DNA from: Diabrotica undecimpunctata
Taxonomy: Eukaryota > Arthropoda > Insecta > Coleoptera > Chrysomelidae
DNA length: 64,000 nucleotides
Direction of reading: 5' to 3'
Assembly: GCF_040954645.1 (NCBI RefSeq)
Contig: NC_092812.1
Span: 3,162,001-3,226,000 of the forward strand
Shown here: piece by piece, positions 36,990 through 50,296 of the stretch
How the letters are laid out: each line of letters starts with the position of its first letter
Position numbering within the stretch: position 1 is the stretch's first letter
The notes under the pieces: generated by a model
What the model was told of the DNA's origin: nothing
What the model saw: the letters and a program-made list of their open reading frames with translations, nothing else
Database searches by the model: none
Program-made: the position numbers and the translations under genes

Positions 36990-38085
36990 ATGCTCATGAA
37001 TACTTACCTTACTTGTTCGATTCTTGATAGGATTTCTTTTTTTGGATTACACTAACTATTGATATTTGCTCCCAAGTATTTTATGGAATTTACCTGTTCT
37101 ATTATTTGACCCTTGGCATACACATGTACGTTTATTGGTGTCTTTGAAAATACTAAAGTTTTAGTTTTGAAAACGTTTAGATGTAAACCGAACATTTCGC
37201 TGTGGTGAACTACCTCATTTATTATATTTTGTAGTTCTTGTGCGTTGCTTGCTATTAAGACGATGTCATCAGCATATCTGATGTTGTCTAGGCTGATTCC
37301 GTTAATCTTAATTTCGCCTTGGACCTCGTCTAATGCTTCTCTGAATACAAATTAAACAGTAGTGGTGATAAGACGCAACCCTGTCTCACTCCTAATTCGC
37401 AAGTCTTGTTCGTCAACTCCAGTTATTTTCAGAATTTCGATCATCTTTTGATGGTTAACGCAGTTAAATGCTTTTCGGTACTCAATAAAACATGCATATA
37501 CATCTACTTTCATGTCTCTGCATCGTTGCGTTAACACATTTAAAGCAAAAAGAGCCTCTCGTGTTCCCAATCCGTTTCGAAATCCGAATTGAGTGTCACT
37601 TATCTGGAACTCACACTTCTTGTAAATTCGTGTATGGATAATTTTGAGAAAAGTTTTAGGGACATGAGACATCAAGCTTAATATTCGATAATCATCGCAT
37701 TGTGAGGAATTCGTTTTTTTTTCGGTCTGTTGGTATTTTACCTGTGTCATATATCTTACTAAATAGTGCTGTTATTAAGTCTAGGCTTTTACTTTCGTTA
37801 TCTGCAATTAGTTTTAGTATTTCGACATTGATATTGTCTGGATCGGTGGCTTTTTCATCTTTCTGAGATTTACTGCCTGGATCACTTCTTCTTTGATTAT
37901 TTCTGGGCCTTTTTCATTTATTCGATTATCTTTGAATGATGAAGAACAAGGTCTATCGTCATCAAGAAGAGTTTGTATGTATTCCTTCCATCTCTTTAGT
38001 TTTTCTTTTGTACCCATAATTATTTCGTTATTACATATCATTTTTTAATATTATTGCTTGTCTGTTTTTGTGTCTACCTGTCATT
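36990..38085 (-). pseudogene. Outer RTE-like element: reverse transcriptase (broken, truncated)
   Basis: Continues the outer element after the insertion: NNEIIMGTKEKLKRWKEYIQ, DDRPCSSSF (38041-37930), then VPKTFLKIIHTRIYKKCE, TQFGFRNGLGTREALFALNV and DVYACFIEYRKAFNCVNH (37750-37440). After a shift, DNIRYADDIVLIASN near 37280-37250 shows the YADD box intact, and TKTLVFSKTP and YLGANINS follow. Motif A has Glu-Tyr-Arg-Lys-Ala-Phe-Asn in place of the usual D..KAFD, so both motif A acidic positions look changed. It ends in the thumb near 36980. Confidence 0.87.
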
Positions 38086-38101
38086 TCTTTTACTTTTTTA
38101 T

Positions 38102-41100
38102 ATATATACAAGGATTTCCACAGTTTTTACTGTATTCCTTCACTCAACCGTTTACTCCAATTTTTCCTGTTTAGCCAGTCCCCTTCCTGTAGGTTTCTTC
38201 TACTCATTGCTTCGTCCACCTCATCTCTGAAAGATCTTCGGGGTCTGCCTCTCTTTCTTCTTCCTATCGGGCTCCACTCTGTTATTCTATTTATCCACCG
38301 ATTGTGGTCTGCTCTTCTTACATGTCCGTACCAGGTTAACCTCTTCTGTTCGATGTAGTCTATTATGTCGGAGTTCATTCCCATTCTCCTCTTAATCTCC
38401 ATGTTATTTATTCTATCTCTTCTTGTTACTCTGCAGCTTCTCCTTAGGAATTCCATCTCTGTTGCTCTTATTTTGTTTTTGGTTTTCTTATTTATTGTCC
38501 AATTTTTACACCCATAAGTGAGGATACTTCTTGTCATGGTATTATATATTTTTTCTTTGTTTTCATACTGATGTTCTTATCCCATAGTACCGGGTTCAAT
38601 TTTCGTATGCAGTCTCTTGTTTGTCTTAGTCTATTTTTTATATCTTCCTCCGTTGTTCCTTTGTTTGATATTATGAAACCTAAATACTTATACTTGTCTG
38701 TTCCTTTGATTTGTTTACCTTCGTCTATTTCCAGCTGTTTTATTTCTGTATTCTCCGTTGTTAGGTATTCAGTTTTCTTTAGGTTTATTTCCATCCCATT
38801 CTTTATATATTCCTGCTCCAGTTTTCTCATCATAAAACTGAGGTCATCCTCGTCTTGTGCGATCACTATTTGGTCTTCGGCAGAACTTAGCGTATATAGA
38901 TTTTCGTTCCTTACTGGTATACCCATTCCTTCGCACTTTCTTTTCCATGGTTTCAGGGTTTTTTCCAGGAATATTTTGAACAGGGTGGGGGATGTGGAGC
39001 AACCCTGTAGTAGTCCCTTTGTCGTCTTAAATGGACTGCATATTCTATTGCCTGTTTTGATAGCTACTTCGTTATTCTTGTAGAGTGCTTTTACCGCGTT
39101 TATTAATCTTCGTGGAACTTCGATGTCTTCCATTGCTTCCCATAGCTTGGTTCTAGGTATTGAGTTATATGCCTATAAGATCAACAAAAGCCAGATGGAC
39201 GGATCTATTTTTGGCCATTCTTTTTTCTATTAGTTGTTCGATCGTGTAAATGTGATCTGAGCATGCTTTCCCCGCTGTGAAACCTGCCTGGTCTTCTCCG
39301 ATTTTATCTTGTATATATATTTCTAATTTTTCCTTTATGGTCTTTCCATACAGTCTGCCTATAGACGATATAATGCTGATTCCCCGATAGTTTTCGCAGT
39401 TTTTTCTATTTCATTTCTTGTATATTGATGTCATATATGCTTGGGTCCATTCTGCCGGTAAGTCTTCCCCATTCAGTGCTCTCTCAAACATTTTATGTAT
39501 CATACGGAATAACTTTTCCGATCCGTTTTTTATCAATTCATTTGGTATTCCGACGGGACCTTCTGCTTTTTTGTTCTTTAGAGTTTTGATCGTTCTTTTT
39601 ACCTGAGCTAGGCTTAAGTCGACTTTGGTCATGTGTGTAGATTTCTATTCCGTCTATTTCTGTTTGTTTGAATTCGGGGCGGTCTTCGGTCAACAATTTT
39701 ATATAGTATTCTTGCCATTCGTTTTCTTTGATTTGACCGATCTTGATTTTCTCTGTCTTATTTCTTTGGAGCGACTTTAAGATGCGCCATGACTCTGAAT
39801 TTCTCGTTCCTCCTATGTGCTGTTCTATCGATGTGCATGTTTTTTCCCATCTTTCATTTTTTTCATTTGCTACTTTTCTTTTCGCTTCTTTATTTTTTTT
39901 TTCTGTATAGTTCCAAATCCTCATAGTTTTTTGTGTTCAGGTATTTTATATGAAGTTCTTTTTTCTCTTTTATGCATGTTAGTGTGTCTTCGGTTAATTT
40001 CATAGTTTGGTGGGTGTATTTTTGGTCCACTTCTCCAAGACCTTCTAGGGCTGCTGTCTTCATGCAGGTTATTATGTGTTCGTATGTTTGTTCTAATGAT
40101 TCATACCGAAACTCTTCTAGCTTTTGGTCCAATCTTCGCTTATATAGGTCTTTTATTGAGTCTTTTTCTAATAAATTGATTTTGAATTTCTTTTCTTGTG
40201 TTCAGCACGTATTGACAGGTGTAGCCGGAGCCGTAACTTGGTCAGACTCTCCCTGGGTCGGTTTCTGTTGGGTCCATATGAAGGGGAATTCCATCCAAGC
40301 GATTACTAGTTTGTAATCTGTGCCGCATTCTGCGCCTCGCTTTACTCTCACGTCTTTTATTTTTATCAAGCTTTCGTGGTTTACTATAACATAATCAATA
40401 ATAGACCTCAATTTTCTTGTTTCTTGTGTCCAAGTGTATTTGTGTATGTCTTTATGTTTGTAGAAGCCGTTTGTGATCTTTAAGTTGTTTATTTCGCATA
40501 GCTCAATCAATCTCTTCCCGTTATCGTTCATTATATCTTCTCCAAATCTACCAACTGTTATGTCGTTTTCTTTTCTTCCTGTTCTTCCATTTAGGTTACC
40601 GGCGATAATTATTTCTTGGTTCTTCTTTCTCTTTTCGATTTCTTCTGGCAGTTGTTCTATGAATTGTTCTTTTTCTGCAATTGAGCTGTCTTCTGTTGGA
40701 CCGTATACTTCTAGTAAGATAATTTGTCTTCCGTATACTTTTAAGTTATGCTTGGCAATTCTTTCGTTTATTGGTTCCCAGTTTTCGATTGCGTGTTCCC
40801 ATTTCTTTTTCAGTATAATTGCAATTCCTGCTTTTGCCCTTTCTTTCTTATCTATTCCGCTCCAACAGTGAATGACTTCTCCCATTTTTTCGGTACCGTT
40901 TCCTTTCTTTTTCGTCTCAGTCATTATCATTATATCTAGTTTCATTCTTTCGAATTCCGCTATTACCTCTTTGTCCTTTGTTCGCCATCCTTGTACGTTC
41001 CATGTGCCGAGTGCGAGTTTTCTCTGGCTTTTCTTTCTTTTTGTTGTTGTTGTTTGGTTGAGTTTTGAAGCTGGGCTTCTTTCACTTAAAGCAAAACTGA

Positions 41101-41479
41101 CCCCCCCCTGTATCCGATGGGGCTCCCTCCTTCAGAGGTGTGGGTTACCACCCGGAGATTAATCTTTATTTTTTTTTTATTTTGCCCTTTGTTTTTCAGC
41201 CCTTGACGTTTTTTTCTATGTGCCAGGTTGCTAACGCCTGACGCCAAAACCCCCTTTTGGAGGACCTAGTATTCAGCCGCCCACTCTGGGTCAGACGCTG
41301 TTCGTAGCCGTCCACTCTGGATCAGCCGCTACTATTGATTTTTTACAATCCCTAAAATCCAGGGATGCCACTTCCGCCAACCACGCCGTACCGAAGATCT
41401 TCTTCTCCGCCGTGCCTACCGTTGTGGTCTTCACCTGTATCCCTAGGCAGGGGTCCGTGTTATACCCCACAGAACTGGG
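38102..41479 (-). mobile_element. Inner RTE-like non-LTR element, near full length
   Basis: Exact 16-bp target duplication TCTTTTACTTTTTTAT at 38086-38101 and 41480-41495. Length 3378 bases, normal for RTE elements. On the minus strand the leader (41479 to ~41020) is followed by endonuclease, linker, RT and C-terminus, ending in a short TATAT tail next to 38102 rather than poly(A). Confidence 0.95.
38127..41020 (-). pseudogene. Inner RTE-like endonuclease-reverse transcriptase (broken)
   Basis: Coding starts with LALGTWNVQGWRTKDKE near 41005; the endonuclease runs to 40202 (MIMTETKKKG). Two of its motifs are changed: AGNLNGRTG for GDLNGR and GTDYKLVI for GTDHYLV-type. The basic linker follows in two frames (40132-39538), then IKTLKNKKAEGPVGIPNELI and DLPAEWTQAYMTSIYKK (39632-39411). 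RT goes on at 39133 (NRICSPFKTTKGLLQGCSTS), where the catalytic box reads SAEDQ for FADDQ, then KYKYLGFIIS. The C-terminal part (38537-38127) has ILTYGCKNWTINKK, RLTWYGHVRRADHNRW and RKRGRPRRS. At least five frame breaks and three changed catalytic motifs. Confidence 0.9.
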
Positions 41480-41495
41480 TCTTTTACTTTTTTAT

Positions 41496-42600
41496 GAATA
41501 TTAAATGTGTCGTATTTTTCCTGCGGTTGTTCGATTTCTAGACATTTTGTTGACACTCAGTTTTCTTTCGCCTCCCTGCACTTTTTTCTAATAATTTTGT
41601 TGATTTGCTTGTATTCTGTTGGGCTCGTTTTATGTTTTCGTCTTACGTCCATGAGGTCCATGATCTCTTGCTTTATCCATTCTTGTTTTTTGTTGTGTTT
41701 TATGAACCCGATGTCTTCTTCTTGTATCTTTGTTATTTTTGTTTTTAGAGTTTGTCTATCTGTACCAAGTTTTCGATAGTTTTTATTTCTTCCTCAAGCT
41801 TGATACTTATTTCTTTTTTCTGTTCAGGGTTCTTCAGTTGTGAGATGTCTATTTTTCCTGTTACTGTTTTTTTCTTACTTTAACAAATCTTTTTAATCTA
41901 AAATCCATTATAACTGGATTGTGATCGCCATGTATATCAGCTCCAGGGTATGTTTTCGTAGATTGTATGTACTTCTTAAAGGTGTTATTGAGCAAAATGA
42001 AGTCAATTTGATTTCTAACAATTCTGTCTTTTTTGTCTGCAGGTGATTTCCACGTGTATAGCCTTCTAGAATGTTGTTTGAAGAAAACATTGGCTATTAA
42101 CAGATTGTTTTCTACGCAGAATTGTACAAGTCTATCTCCTCTATTAATCCTGGCACCTAGACCGTATGCTCCTATGTGGTCTCTTTCAGCACCACGATTA
42201 ATTTTAGCGTTAAAGTCACCCATGACCATCGTTATCTCACCTCTTTTGTCAGTCGCATTATTTCATCTATGTTGTTATAAAATTTTTCGATTTCTTCGTC
42301 TGACTTGTCACTTGTTGGAGCATAGACTTGAATAATATTTAGTTTTATGTGAGTTGTTTGAAATTTCAACATTGCTATTCTATCATTTAGAGGGATGAAG
42401 TGTGTGACTGATTGAGCAATTTTGTTCGACACTAATATAGCAGATCCATATTGATGTTCTGGGTCGGTTCCACCTAAATAGTATATGTTTTGTTTTTTGT
42501 ACTCCTGATCCAGGCCATCTTAATTCACTCATCACCAAGATGTCTATTTTGAGTCTTACCATCTCAGCTTTAGTGTTTTCCAGTTTCTCGGACATAAATA
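41496..42600 (-). pseudogene. Outer RTE-like element: AP endonuclease and linker
   Basis: Nicks the target for reverse transcription. Frames overlap with shifts: 42595-42383 (KAEMVRLKIDILVMSELRW), 42432-42232 (NIIQVYAPTSDKSDEEIEKFY), 42229-41861 (MVMGDFNAKINRG, ADKKDRIVRNQIDFILLNN, YPGADIHGDHNPVIMDF). The GDFNAK and GDHNPV catalytic motifs are intact. Below 41860 the linker follows (CREAKEN, VSTKCLEIEQPQEKYDTFNI). The style is that of RTE-like proteins often mislabelled craniofacial development protein 2. Several shifts and stops, so not functional. Confidence 0.88.
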
Positions 42601-43089
42601 AGCTGGTTACGTTTCAGATGGCGATGCGTACTATTCGGTCGTATATTTGTATTCTCTGTCCACTTTCTTTTGTAGTTGACGGGGGGATTCTTCGCACCCT
42701 CTCCCCATTTAAGGGGTGCCCCAGACTGAGGGCCATTTTCTTTTTCTCGTTTGCCATTTAGATTTGTATAAAATATAATGGGGTGACTATAAAATATAAG
42801 GTTTTCTCGTTGACTTTCCCATCGCAGTACCACAACCATTTAAACTGCTCCAGTCATGCTTGTGGTAATCCAGTTTCAAGCCGGTCCAGGATCATTTCCT
42901 CTACGCCTTGAACTAGTACTGATGATCGCTGCTGCCTTTCATCAGGGAGGGATAGGAAGTAGGAAACTAGATTTTGGAAGGATAAAGAAATGGGACATGA
43001 TTTCTCTCGGTAAGGAATTGAGAGAAAAGCATGGCTCGCGTGGGCAGGGACGCTTCGCTTCGACGTTTTATTATGAATTCAAAAAACAG

Positions 43090-43310
43090 AGTTGTTAACC
43101 ACAATAAAACCAGTCAAAATCGAATACCTCGGTCACATCACGAGGAACAGCGATATATATGGGTTGCTGCAATTTATTCTACAAGGAAAAGTAGAAGAAA
43201 AACGAGGACCGGAAAGAAAAAGGATTTCCTGGCTAAAAAATCTGCTTACGTGGTTCAACACATCGACCACAAATCTTTTCAGAGCAGCAGTGTGGTAGAT
43301 ATTAATTATG
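43090..43310 (+). mobile_element. RTE-like C-terminal scrap
   Basis: Plus-strand frame with IEYLGHITRNSDIYGLLQFI, GKVEEKRGPERKRISWLKN and TTNLFRAAV, matching the 61157-61811 copy (FGHIMRNESRYALLQAILQG). 5'-truncated. Followed by a doubled TGTGGTAGATATTAATTA near 43290-43327. Confidence 0.85.
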
Positions 43311-43340
43311 TGGTAGATATTAATTAATTATTTATCTAAT

Positions 43341-44290
43341 TAGTTGATTCGTATGAGCACGAATATTCTAAATAAAACGGCACCATATGAAGAATAAAAA
43401 GTTAAATTCATTTATTACAATTTTTTACTGCTGTTTAAAAACAATATCCTCCTTTAACGAATCATTCCTTTCTCACTTATATTTAGAAAATCCGTAGATG
43501 TTAATGTCAACATTGTAACATAAAATCCCTTGAAATGTATTAAGAAAAATAAAAGTCATTTCAAACTGGCTGACACCTGAAATTAAATTTTAGAAATAAA
43601 ACAAAAGAATATGCATTTCCTTAAACGTTGTCCGTCACATCGACGGGTCTAATCCAAAGAAAGGCCTTTTTAGACCAGTCATGAACGAAGTCCCTTCGGA
43701 ATATTTTTATCCAAACACGTTTTTAGTATTATTAGACACATACAGCGTTCCATCTTGCGTCTCCTTTCTCTATTTCAACCGCACATTCTCCTCGTTTAGT
43801 AATACTTCAGTTTAACAAATGGTACTTCTCAAATTAGATTGCCAGTAACTTGTCCGTTGCTACTTCTCATATCCCCCGCCCATTCTCAATTCAATCCAAA
43901 TTTATATCCCAGAAAATTTATACACTCACAACTCACTATTTCTTTTTCCTCGCAATGCTGTGCCGGCGTGGCATCGGGAATCGGCTCTCCAACATTTACT
44001 ATTTGCTTAACTAGCCGTTGAGGATTTGTTTACAAATATATTCTATTAAACGTATTTAAAATGTTCATATGTACAATTTTTAACTTGATATAAAAACAAA
44101 ACCGAGTTACTTTACATAAATGTAAGTAATTTATATTAAACTAATTCTAATACTTTAATAATTTTTTTATTAGGAATTACACACATTAAAAAGTCTACGT
44201 ATTCAATTTGACATTTCGGTTTCTGCGCATGACTGTGATATTTAAAAGTACATAAGTTAAAATAAGTGGATATTTCAGACCTTAATTACA
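43341..44290. other. Unclassified noncoding DNA
   Basis: No domain, TIR or LTR pair recognised. Short frames carry no motif. Confidence 0.45.
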
Positions 44291-46056
44291 GTCCTGGAGA
44301 ATTATAAGGTAAAGAAGGACATTAGCGACGCATCTACAGAAACATTAATATATCATTTTCAACTCTCTAATTCAATGGAACATAAATGGGTATTATACCC
44401 ATTTAGAAATGTTAAAATTATTAATTTCAAAACATAAACCTAGTTTGATATGTTTACAAGAAACCAAATTCAAAAGCAACAAATCTCATGAGTTAAAGAA
44501 TTTCAATTGTTTCAATCAAAATTGCTAGCGGAGGGGTAGCAATCTACATAAAAGATAACTTTGATGCTAAACCAATAAAACTCACAACAACTATCGAAGT
44601 AATTGGAATTAGAGTCACAGACACAATTTCTGTTTTAATTTGCAATATTTACATTCCCCTTAATAAAGAACCCGATTCAAAAGAAATTTCAAACCTATTA
44701 AATCAACTACCTGCTCCACGGATAATAATTGGAGATTTCAATGCACATAATCCGTTATGGGGTTCAGCAAAACTAACATCTGTAGGTCGAAAAATGAAAA
44801 AAATAATAGAAGAAGTCAACTTAAATATCATAACGACGGACGACATACCCGCTTTGACATAAGAACAGGGAAGGCTCTAGTATAGATTAAGTATTTGCGA
44901 ACCATCAATTACACATACTCTTACGTGGGATGTGTTACCAGACCTCTATGATAGTGATCACTATCCTATCATAATAAGCAATGAACTACAATTAACTGCC
45001 TCCCAACAACTAAAATGGAACTTAAAAGGCACAAATTGGACAGAATTTCAAAATTACCTTGAAAACAATCTGTAAAACCTAAATGAAAATGTAGATATAG
45101 ACAAAACAATATACTCTCTGACAAACGTAATGACAGAATCAGTAAGTAAGTACGTTGGAATTATTAAGTACGATCACAAACATCAGTCGGTAAATGGGTG
45201 GGATCATGGCTGCAAAGAAGAAAAAAAAAATCGAAACAAGCTTTCAATAAATTCAAACGACACAAAACTCAACAACTCTATAGAATTTAAAAAAATAAGA
45301 GCAGTCGCTAGGTATACCATTAAAAAAGCCAAATTTTACTCTTGGAGAGAATATGTTACCACAATACATAGTTTAACTCCTATAACAACTATATGGAACA
45401 AAGTCAACAAAATATCTAGTTCCAAACCCACTTATCAATCAACTTTTTAACTCAAAATAACACTATTTATAAAAGTCCAGATAAAATATCCAATATATTA
45501 GCATCTAATTCTGAATATAACTAAAGTAACTTAACCAATTTTTTTTACTTTTACAACTTTTACTCAAATTTTTTAGATATCAAAATAAAAGAACAAAAAA
45601 ATCCTATAGAATACTACGATCAAAACAATAACGATCTAAATACTTATACCAATAATAGAGGAAGAATTAGAAGACGTATTTCAGAATTGTAAGAATTTAG
45701 GCCCTCAATCTTAAGAACATCTACTCAAAATCTATAATATAATCCTATCCAGAAACGTGTTTCCTAAATCATGGAAAAATTCGATCGTAATACCTATTCT
45801 AAAACCATCTAAACCACAATCAGATCAACAAACATACCGACCGATATCACTCACATGTAGCATAGGTAAAGTATTAGAAAAGATAATAAACAATAGGGTT
45901 ATGTGATATTTAGAATCAAACAAATTAATTATTCCAAAACAACGTCGTTTCCGAAAACATCGCTCAATTTTAGACAACCTTGTTGACTTAGAATCAGTAA
46001 CCCACGAAGCATTCGCAATAGGTACTGAGTTAAAATATTATTTGATATAAGCAAAG

Positions 46057-46233
46057 TGTAATGTATTGGCCATGTAATTAATTATAAACCCCACTAGCGA
46101 CGCTCATGTATTGCTAATTATCGCATTATATTTCAGTTAGGTTACCGGTAAAAGAACGATAGTTGTGTTTGATATGTAGTAAAATAAAGATTTGTTTTGG
46201 GTTCATCCAAGTGTCTTTGTATCAAACATTACA
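46057..46233 (+). repeat. 5' LTR
   Basis: 177 bases, TG...CA ends, with AATAAAG near 46182-46188 as a likely poly(A) signal. About 90-95 percent like the 3' LTR; an 8-9 base length difference includes a small duplication (TAATTAATTATAAA against TAATTATAAA). Confidence 0.96.
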
Positions 46234-46286
46234 TGGCGACGAGGATAAAAACGTTTTTAAATTGTGTAGGTATAAGTGAATACAAA

Positions 46287-47165
46287 ATGTCGAAAGACGG
46301 GAAATTAGATTTATCGTTAAATTTGGAATTTAATCCCAGAATTTGTGAATGGAATGTGTTTATAAAAAGGCTAGAACAATATTTCATCGCTAGAGAAATT
46401 ACAGATGTTAATATTAAAAGAGCTATTTTGTTATATAGCCTTTTAGAAGAAGCTTATATCTTGCTATCTGACTTATCCGTGCCTAAAAAACCTGAAGAAT
46501 GTGAATTAGATGTCATTGTAAAAAGCCTAGATAGCTACTATAACAAAATTTGTTTAGTGTGGGTAGAAAGAGCAAAGTTTTATGGTGCTTCGAAAACAAA
46601 AAGTGAAAGTGTATAAGATTGGAGTGTACGTTTAAAAAAACTAGCCGGTACTTGTGAATTTGGAAATAATTTGGAAACGAAATTAACAGATATGTTTATT
46701 TCAAAATATAATGTGGGAAAAGTAAAGAATATGCTATTTGCACTGAAGTCAGACATCACATTTAATAAAGCTATGGAAATAGCACAAATTGAAGAAGCAG
46801 CAATAGCTGGCATTAACGAAGTAGATAGCAGAAGTGTGGTGAAAATGGAACCAGTAGAAGAAAAAGAGGTGTGTCAAATAACGAATGGAAGTTGCAGTAA
46901 GGAAATTTTGCAAGTATCACAGCATGGGGGTGCCAGAACACATCAACAAGAACTGCGATTTAAGGAGACTAGACCTTCAACTTCAGGGATGCAGAGACAT
47001 AGTTCGGATTTTAATCGTGAGTTCAGTGGTAGTGCTCAAAAGTGTTTCCGGTGTGCTAAATGACATCCGCCTTCAATATGTCCCTATAAGGATTATATCT
47101 GCAATTTATGTAACGTTCGAGGACACTTAAAACTGGTATATAGAAAAAGATTTTTAAATTTATAG
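46287..47165 (+). pseudogene. gag: gag of the Mag-like element (broken)
   Basis: Forms the retrotransposon particle and binds RNA. ATG 46287 (MSKDGKLDLSLNLEFNPRIC) starts a capsid-like region with WNVFIKRLEQYFIAREI. A stop at 46614-46616 (V-stop-DWSVRLKKLAGTCEFG) is followed by the same frame or a neighbour to 47063. The nucleocapsid knuckles are CFRCAK, stop, HPPSICPYKDYICNLCNVRGH; the first knuckle is cut by TGA at 47061-47063 and a conserved final Cys reads Tyr. Another stop at 47163-47165 precedes protease. Confidence 0.85.
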
Positions 47166-47189
47166 GAAGAAGGAACTGAATCATCTGTA

Positions 47190-50100
47190 TTGTGTATATC
47201 ATCAAATAATGATCCGCCAATTTATATTGATATTAATATTAAAGGTAAAATGTATAAATTTGAATTAGATTCGGGTGCCGCGGTCTCTGTCCTACCTTTT
47301 AGTATATATAACAAATATTTTAATACACAACCATTATCTCAAGTTAATGTATCGTTAGTTAATTTTTCGGGAGGCAAGGTTCATCCTAAGGGCAAAATTA
47401 ACTCACCAGTAACTTTTTCAAAACAAACAAATAATTTGGATTTTTATGTCATGCATCGAGAATCTCCAGCCTTGTTAGGTAGAAATTTTATTAGGTGTTA
47501 TAATATGGGTTTCAGGGAATTAAATTTTATTGAAGCAGACAAAAATATTGAAATAATGGGGTGGTTAATGAAAGATTTTCCCACTGTAGTTTGTGACAAA
47601 TTGGGCACATTTAATAAATTTCAGTTAAAATTTAATATTAAACCAGATGCCAGACCTAAATTTTTTAAACCCAGAGTGGTTCCTTTTTCTTTAAGAAACA
47701 AGGTAGAGATAGAATTAGATAAAATGGTCCAGGAGGGCATTATATCTGCAGTTGAATTTTCGGAATGGGGAACACCCATACTACCTATTTTAAAAAATGA
47801 TGAAGGTGTAAGGATTTGTGGTGATTTCAAAATAACTATCAATCCTTTTATCGAAGCGGATAAATATCCGTTACCGCGGATCGATGATTTATTTGCTAAG
47901 TTACAGGGTGGTCAAGAGTTTTCTAAAATTGACCTAAGTCAAGCTTATCAGCAAGTTGTGATTCATCCAGATTTTCGGAAATATACGGTTATTAGTACTC
48001 ATAAGGGATTATTTGCATTTAATCGGCTACCGTATGGAGTTGTATCAGGTCCATACCAGTTCCAACGTATTATGGAACAAATATTTCTCAATATGCCAAG
48101 TATATCTATTTTTTTAGACGATATTCTAATTACATGAAGGAATAGGGAAGAACACACTAATAATTTCTGTAAAGTTTTAGCGATTTTACAAGAATGTGGT
48201 CTTACAGTAAAAAAAAGAAAAATGTACGTTTTTCGCGGAATCAGTATATTATCTCGGATTTATAATTGATAAAAGGGGCTTGCATAAAAGTCAAAATAAA
48301 ATTCGGGTTATTGAGGAAATCCCAGAACTTACGAATGTGACACAACTTAAATCGTTTTTGGGGAGTATAAATTATTATAATGGATTCATTCCAAATCTCC
48401 CAAACATTGTTCATTGTTTATATAAGCTTTTAAAGCAAAATGTAGTTTGGCACTGGAATGAAGAATGTCAATTAGATTTTGACACTATTAAACAAATGTT
48501 AGCTTTAGATCTAGTATTAGTTCATTACGATCCAACCTTAGAATTAAATTTGACGGTTGATAGTTCAGATTATGGGATCGGAGCTGTTTTCTCACATAGT
48601 TTTAAAGATGGTAGCGAGAAACCAATATATTTTGCTAGTAGAACGCTCGGCGATACCGAAAAAGCTTATTCGACTCTAGATAAAGAAGCAACGGCTATAG
48701 TGTGGTGAATTAAACGTTTCTACCAATTTTTGTATGGGAAGAAGTTCAATTTAATCATAGACAACAAGGCGTTAGTATCCATTTTTGGCCCTAAAAATGG
48801 GATACCGGTTACGGCGGCCAATAGATTGCAGCGATATGCAGTATTTTTAAGTGGTTTCAATTTTATTATAAAGCATGTATCGACACAAAAAAATGTAGCA
48901 GACTTTTTAAGTAAATTGCCTTCAAATAATTCGATAAGGCTAGATTCTTCTAAATTTAATATAGAGGAAACTGTTAATTTAAATTATTTAGTAGAAAGCG
49001 AAGAACTTCCTATTAGTGTGAATGAGATAAGGAAAGAAACAGAATTAGATACGATTTTGTCTCGTGTAACTAAATATATTATGGCCAAATGGCCAACAAA
49101 TGTTGAATTAGAAATTAAACCCTACTTCCCTAAACGAAATGAAATATCTATTGAAGATGGCGTCTTATTGTGGGGACAAAGAGTAATTGTTCCTAGTAAA
49201 CTACGAAATAAATTACTAAATGAATTGCATACAGCTCACTTATGTATAGTTAAGATGAAATTATTAGCTAGGTATGCATGCAGGTAGATCCACCTAAGGT
49301 TCCTTTGCAAGGCTGGAGCATTCCTCAAAATTTTTGGTCACGCGTGCACATAGATTTTGCCGAAACACGAAAAACTAATTTTCTTTTAATTTTGGATGCT
49401 TTTTCTAAATGGGTCGAAGTTTGTCCAATGTCTTCAATCACCTCAATGGCTACGATTGCTAAACTTAGGGAGTGTTTTGCTCGTTATGGCTTACCGGAAG
49501 TACTTGTCAGCTATAACGGCCCGCAGTTAACATCGCAATAATTTAAACATTTTACTTTAATTAATGGTATTATACATTTAACAATACCTCCTTATCATTG
49601 TCCAAATTTTTATTAACATATAGGACCACAGTGCACCTGTCGACAGTTACTTCTACCGCTAAGATATTTTTTGGAAGGGCTTTGCGAATGCGTCTAGATT
49701 TAATTAAACCTGATGATTTACAAAAACAAAAATCAAACCCAGTTGATTTAACACAAATTACACGTAACTTGATGCAAGCGCAAGAAAATAATAAGAAATA
49801 TTATAGGGGGAGGAGACAGGTAGAGTTTGTAGTGGGGGTTATTGTTTTAGTTAAAGATTATAGAAACACCAAGGTGTCGTGGTGCAAAGCAAAGATTTTA
49901 CGAATTTTAGGTAGAAGAGCATATTTGTTAAATCCGTTAGGTAGTAAACTTACGTGGAAAAGACATTATAATCAAATTAAAATAGTTTTTAATATTAATT
50001 TAGAAGGTATTACATTTGCGGAGACGATGCACGATAGTTCAGAGGAAAATAATATTCAAAATAACGAAGAAAATGTTATCCAAGCTGCTACAAACTTAAC

Positions 50101-50230
50101 AGGAAATCTAGGTGGGGAGCCTCAGCTAGACTCTCAAAATGATAGTGATGTTATCCAAGAGTCAGGCATCCCACATAGATGTCCAATAAGATCTAGAAAA
50201 GAACCAAAACGTTTTGGATTCGAAATATAG
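47190..50230 (+). pseudogene. pol: pol of the Mag-like element: protease, RT, RNase H, integrase (broken)
   Basis: Protease has FELDSGAAVSVLP near 47260. RT follows: KFFKPRVVPFSLRNKVEIEL, KYPLPRIDDLFAKLQGG, FSKIDLSQAYQQV and SIFLDDILIT; the catalytic FLDD is intact. TGA 48135-48137 ends this frame; 48140-48280 is shifted. RNase H: LTVDSSDYGIGAVFS, IYFASRTLGDTEKAYS, stop at 48706-48708, LIIDNKALVSIF. Integrase is damaged: the HHCC finger is deleted after NELHTAH, the first Asp is in HIDFAE, the second reads VSYNGPQLTSQ (Asp to Tyr), and the region with the third residue is deleted near 49590. The C-terminal part (49598-50230) is open. Not functional. Confidence 0.9.
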
Positions 50231-50296
50231 TATTTAGAAGTGTAGTTTTGTTGTGTTCCTAAATTTAGTTATAAGTAGAATTTTAGGGTGGGGTGA

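Larger units (their letters stand above)
36990..42840 (-). mobile_element. Outer RTE-like element, split by an inner RTE-like element
   Basis: Minus-strand element with endonuclease at 42600-41860, linker to 41496, then a gap filled by the inner element (38102-41479), and RT from 38085 to 36990. The linker reads NIHKKVKD on one side and KKVKEMTGRHKNRQ on the other; the 16-base target duplication lies exactly there. The 3' end is truncated after SRIEQVR near 36980. Confidence 0.88.
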
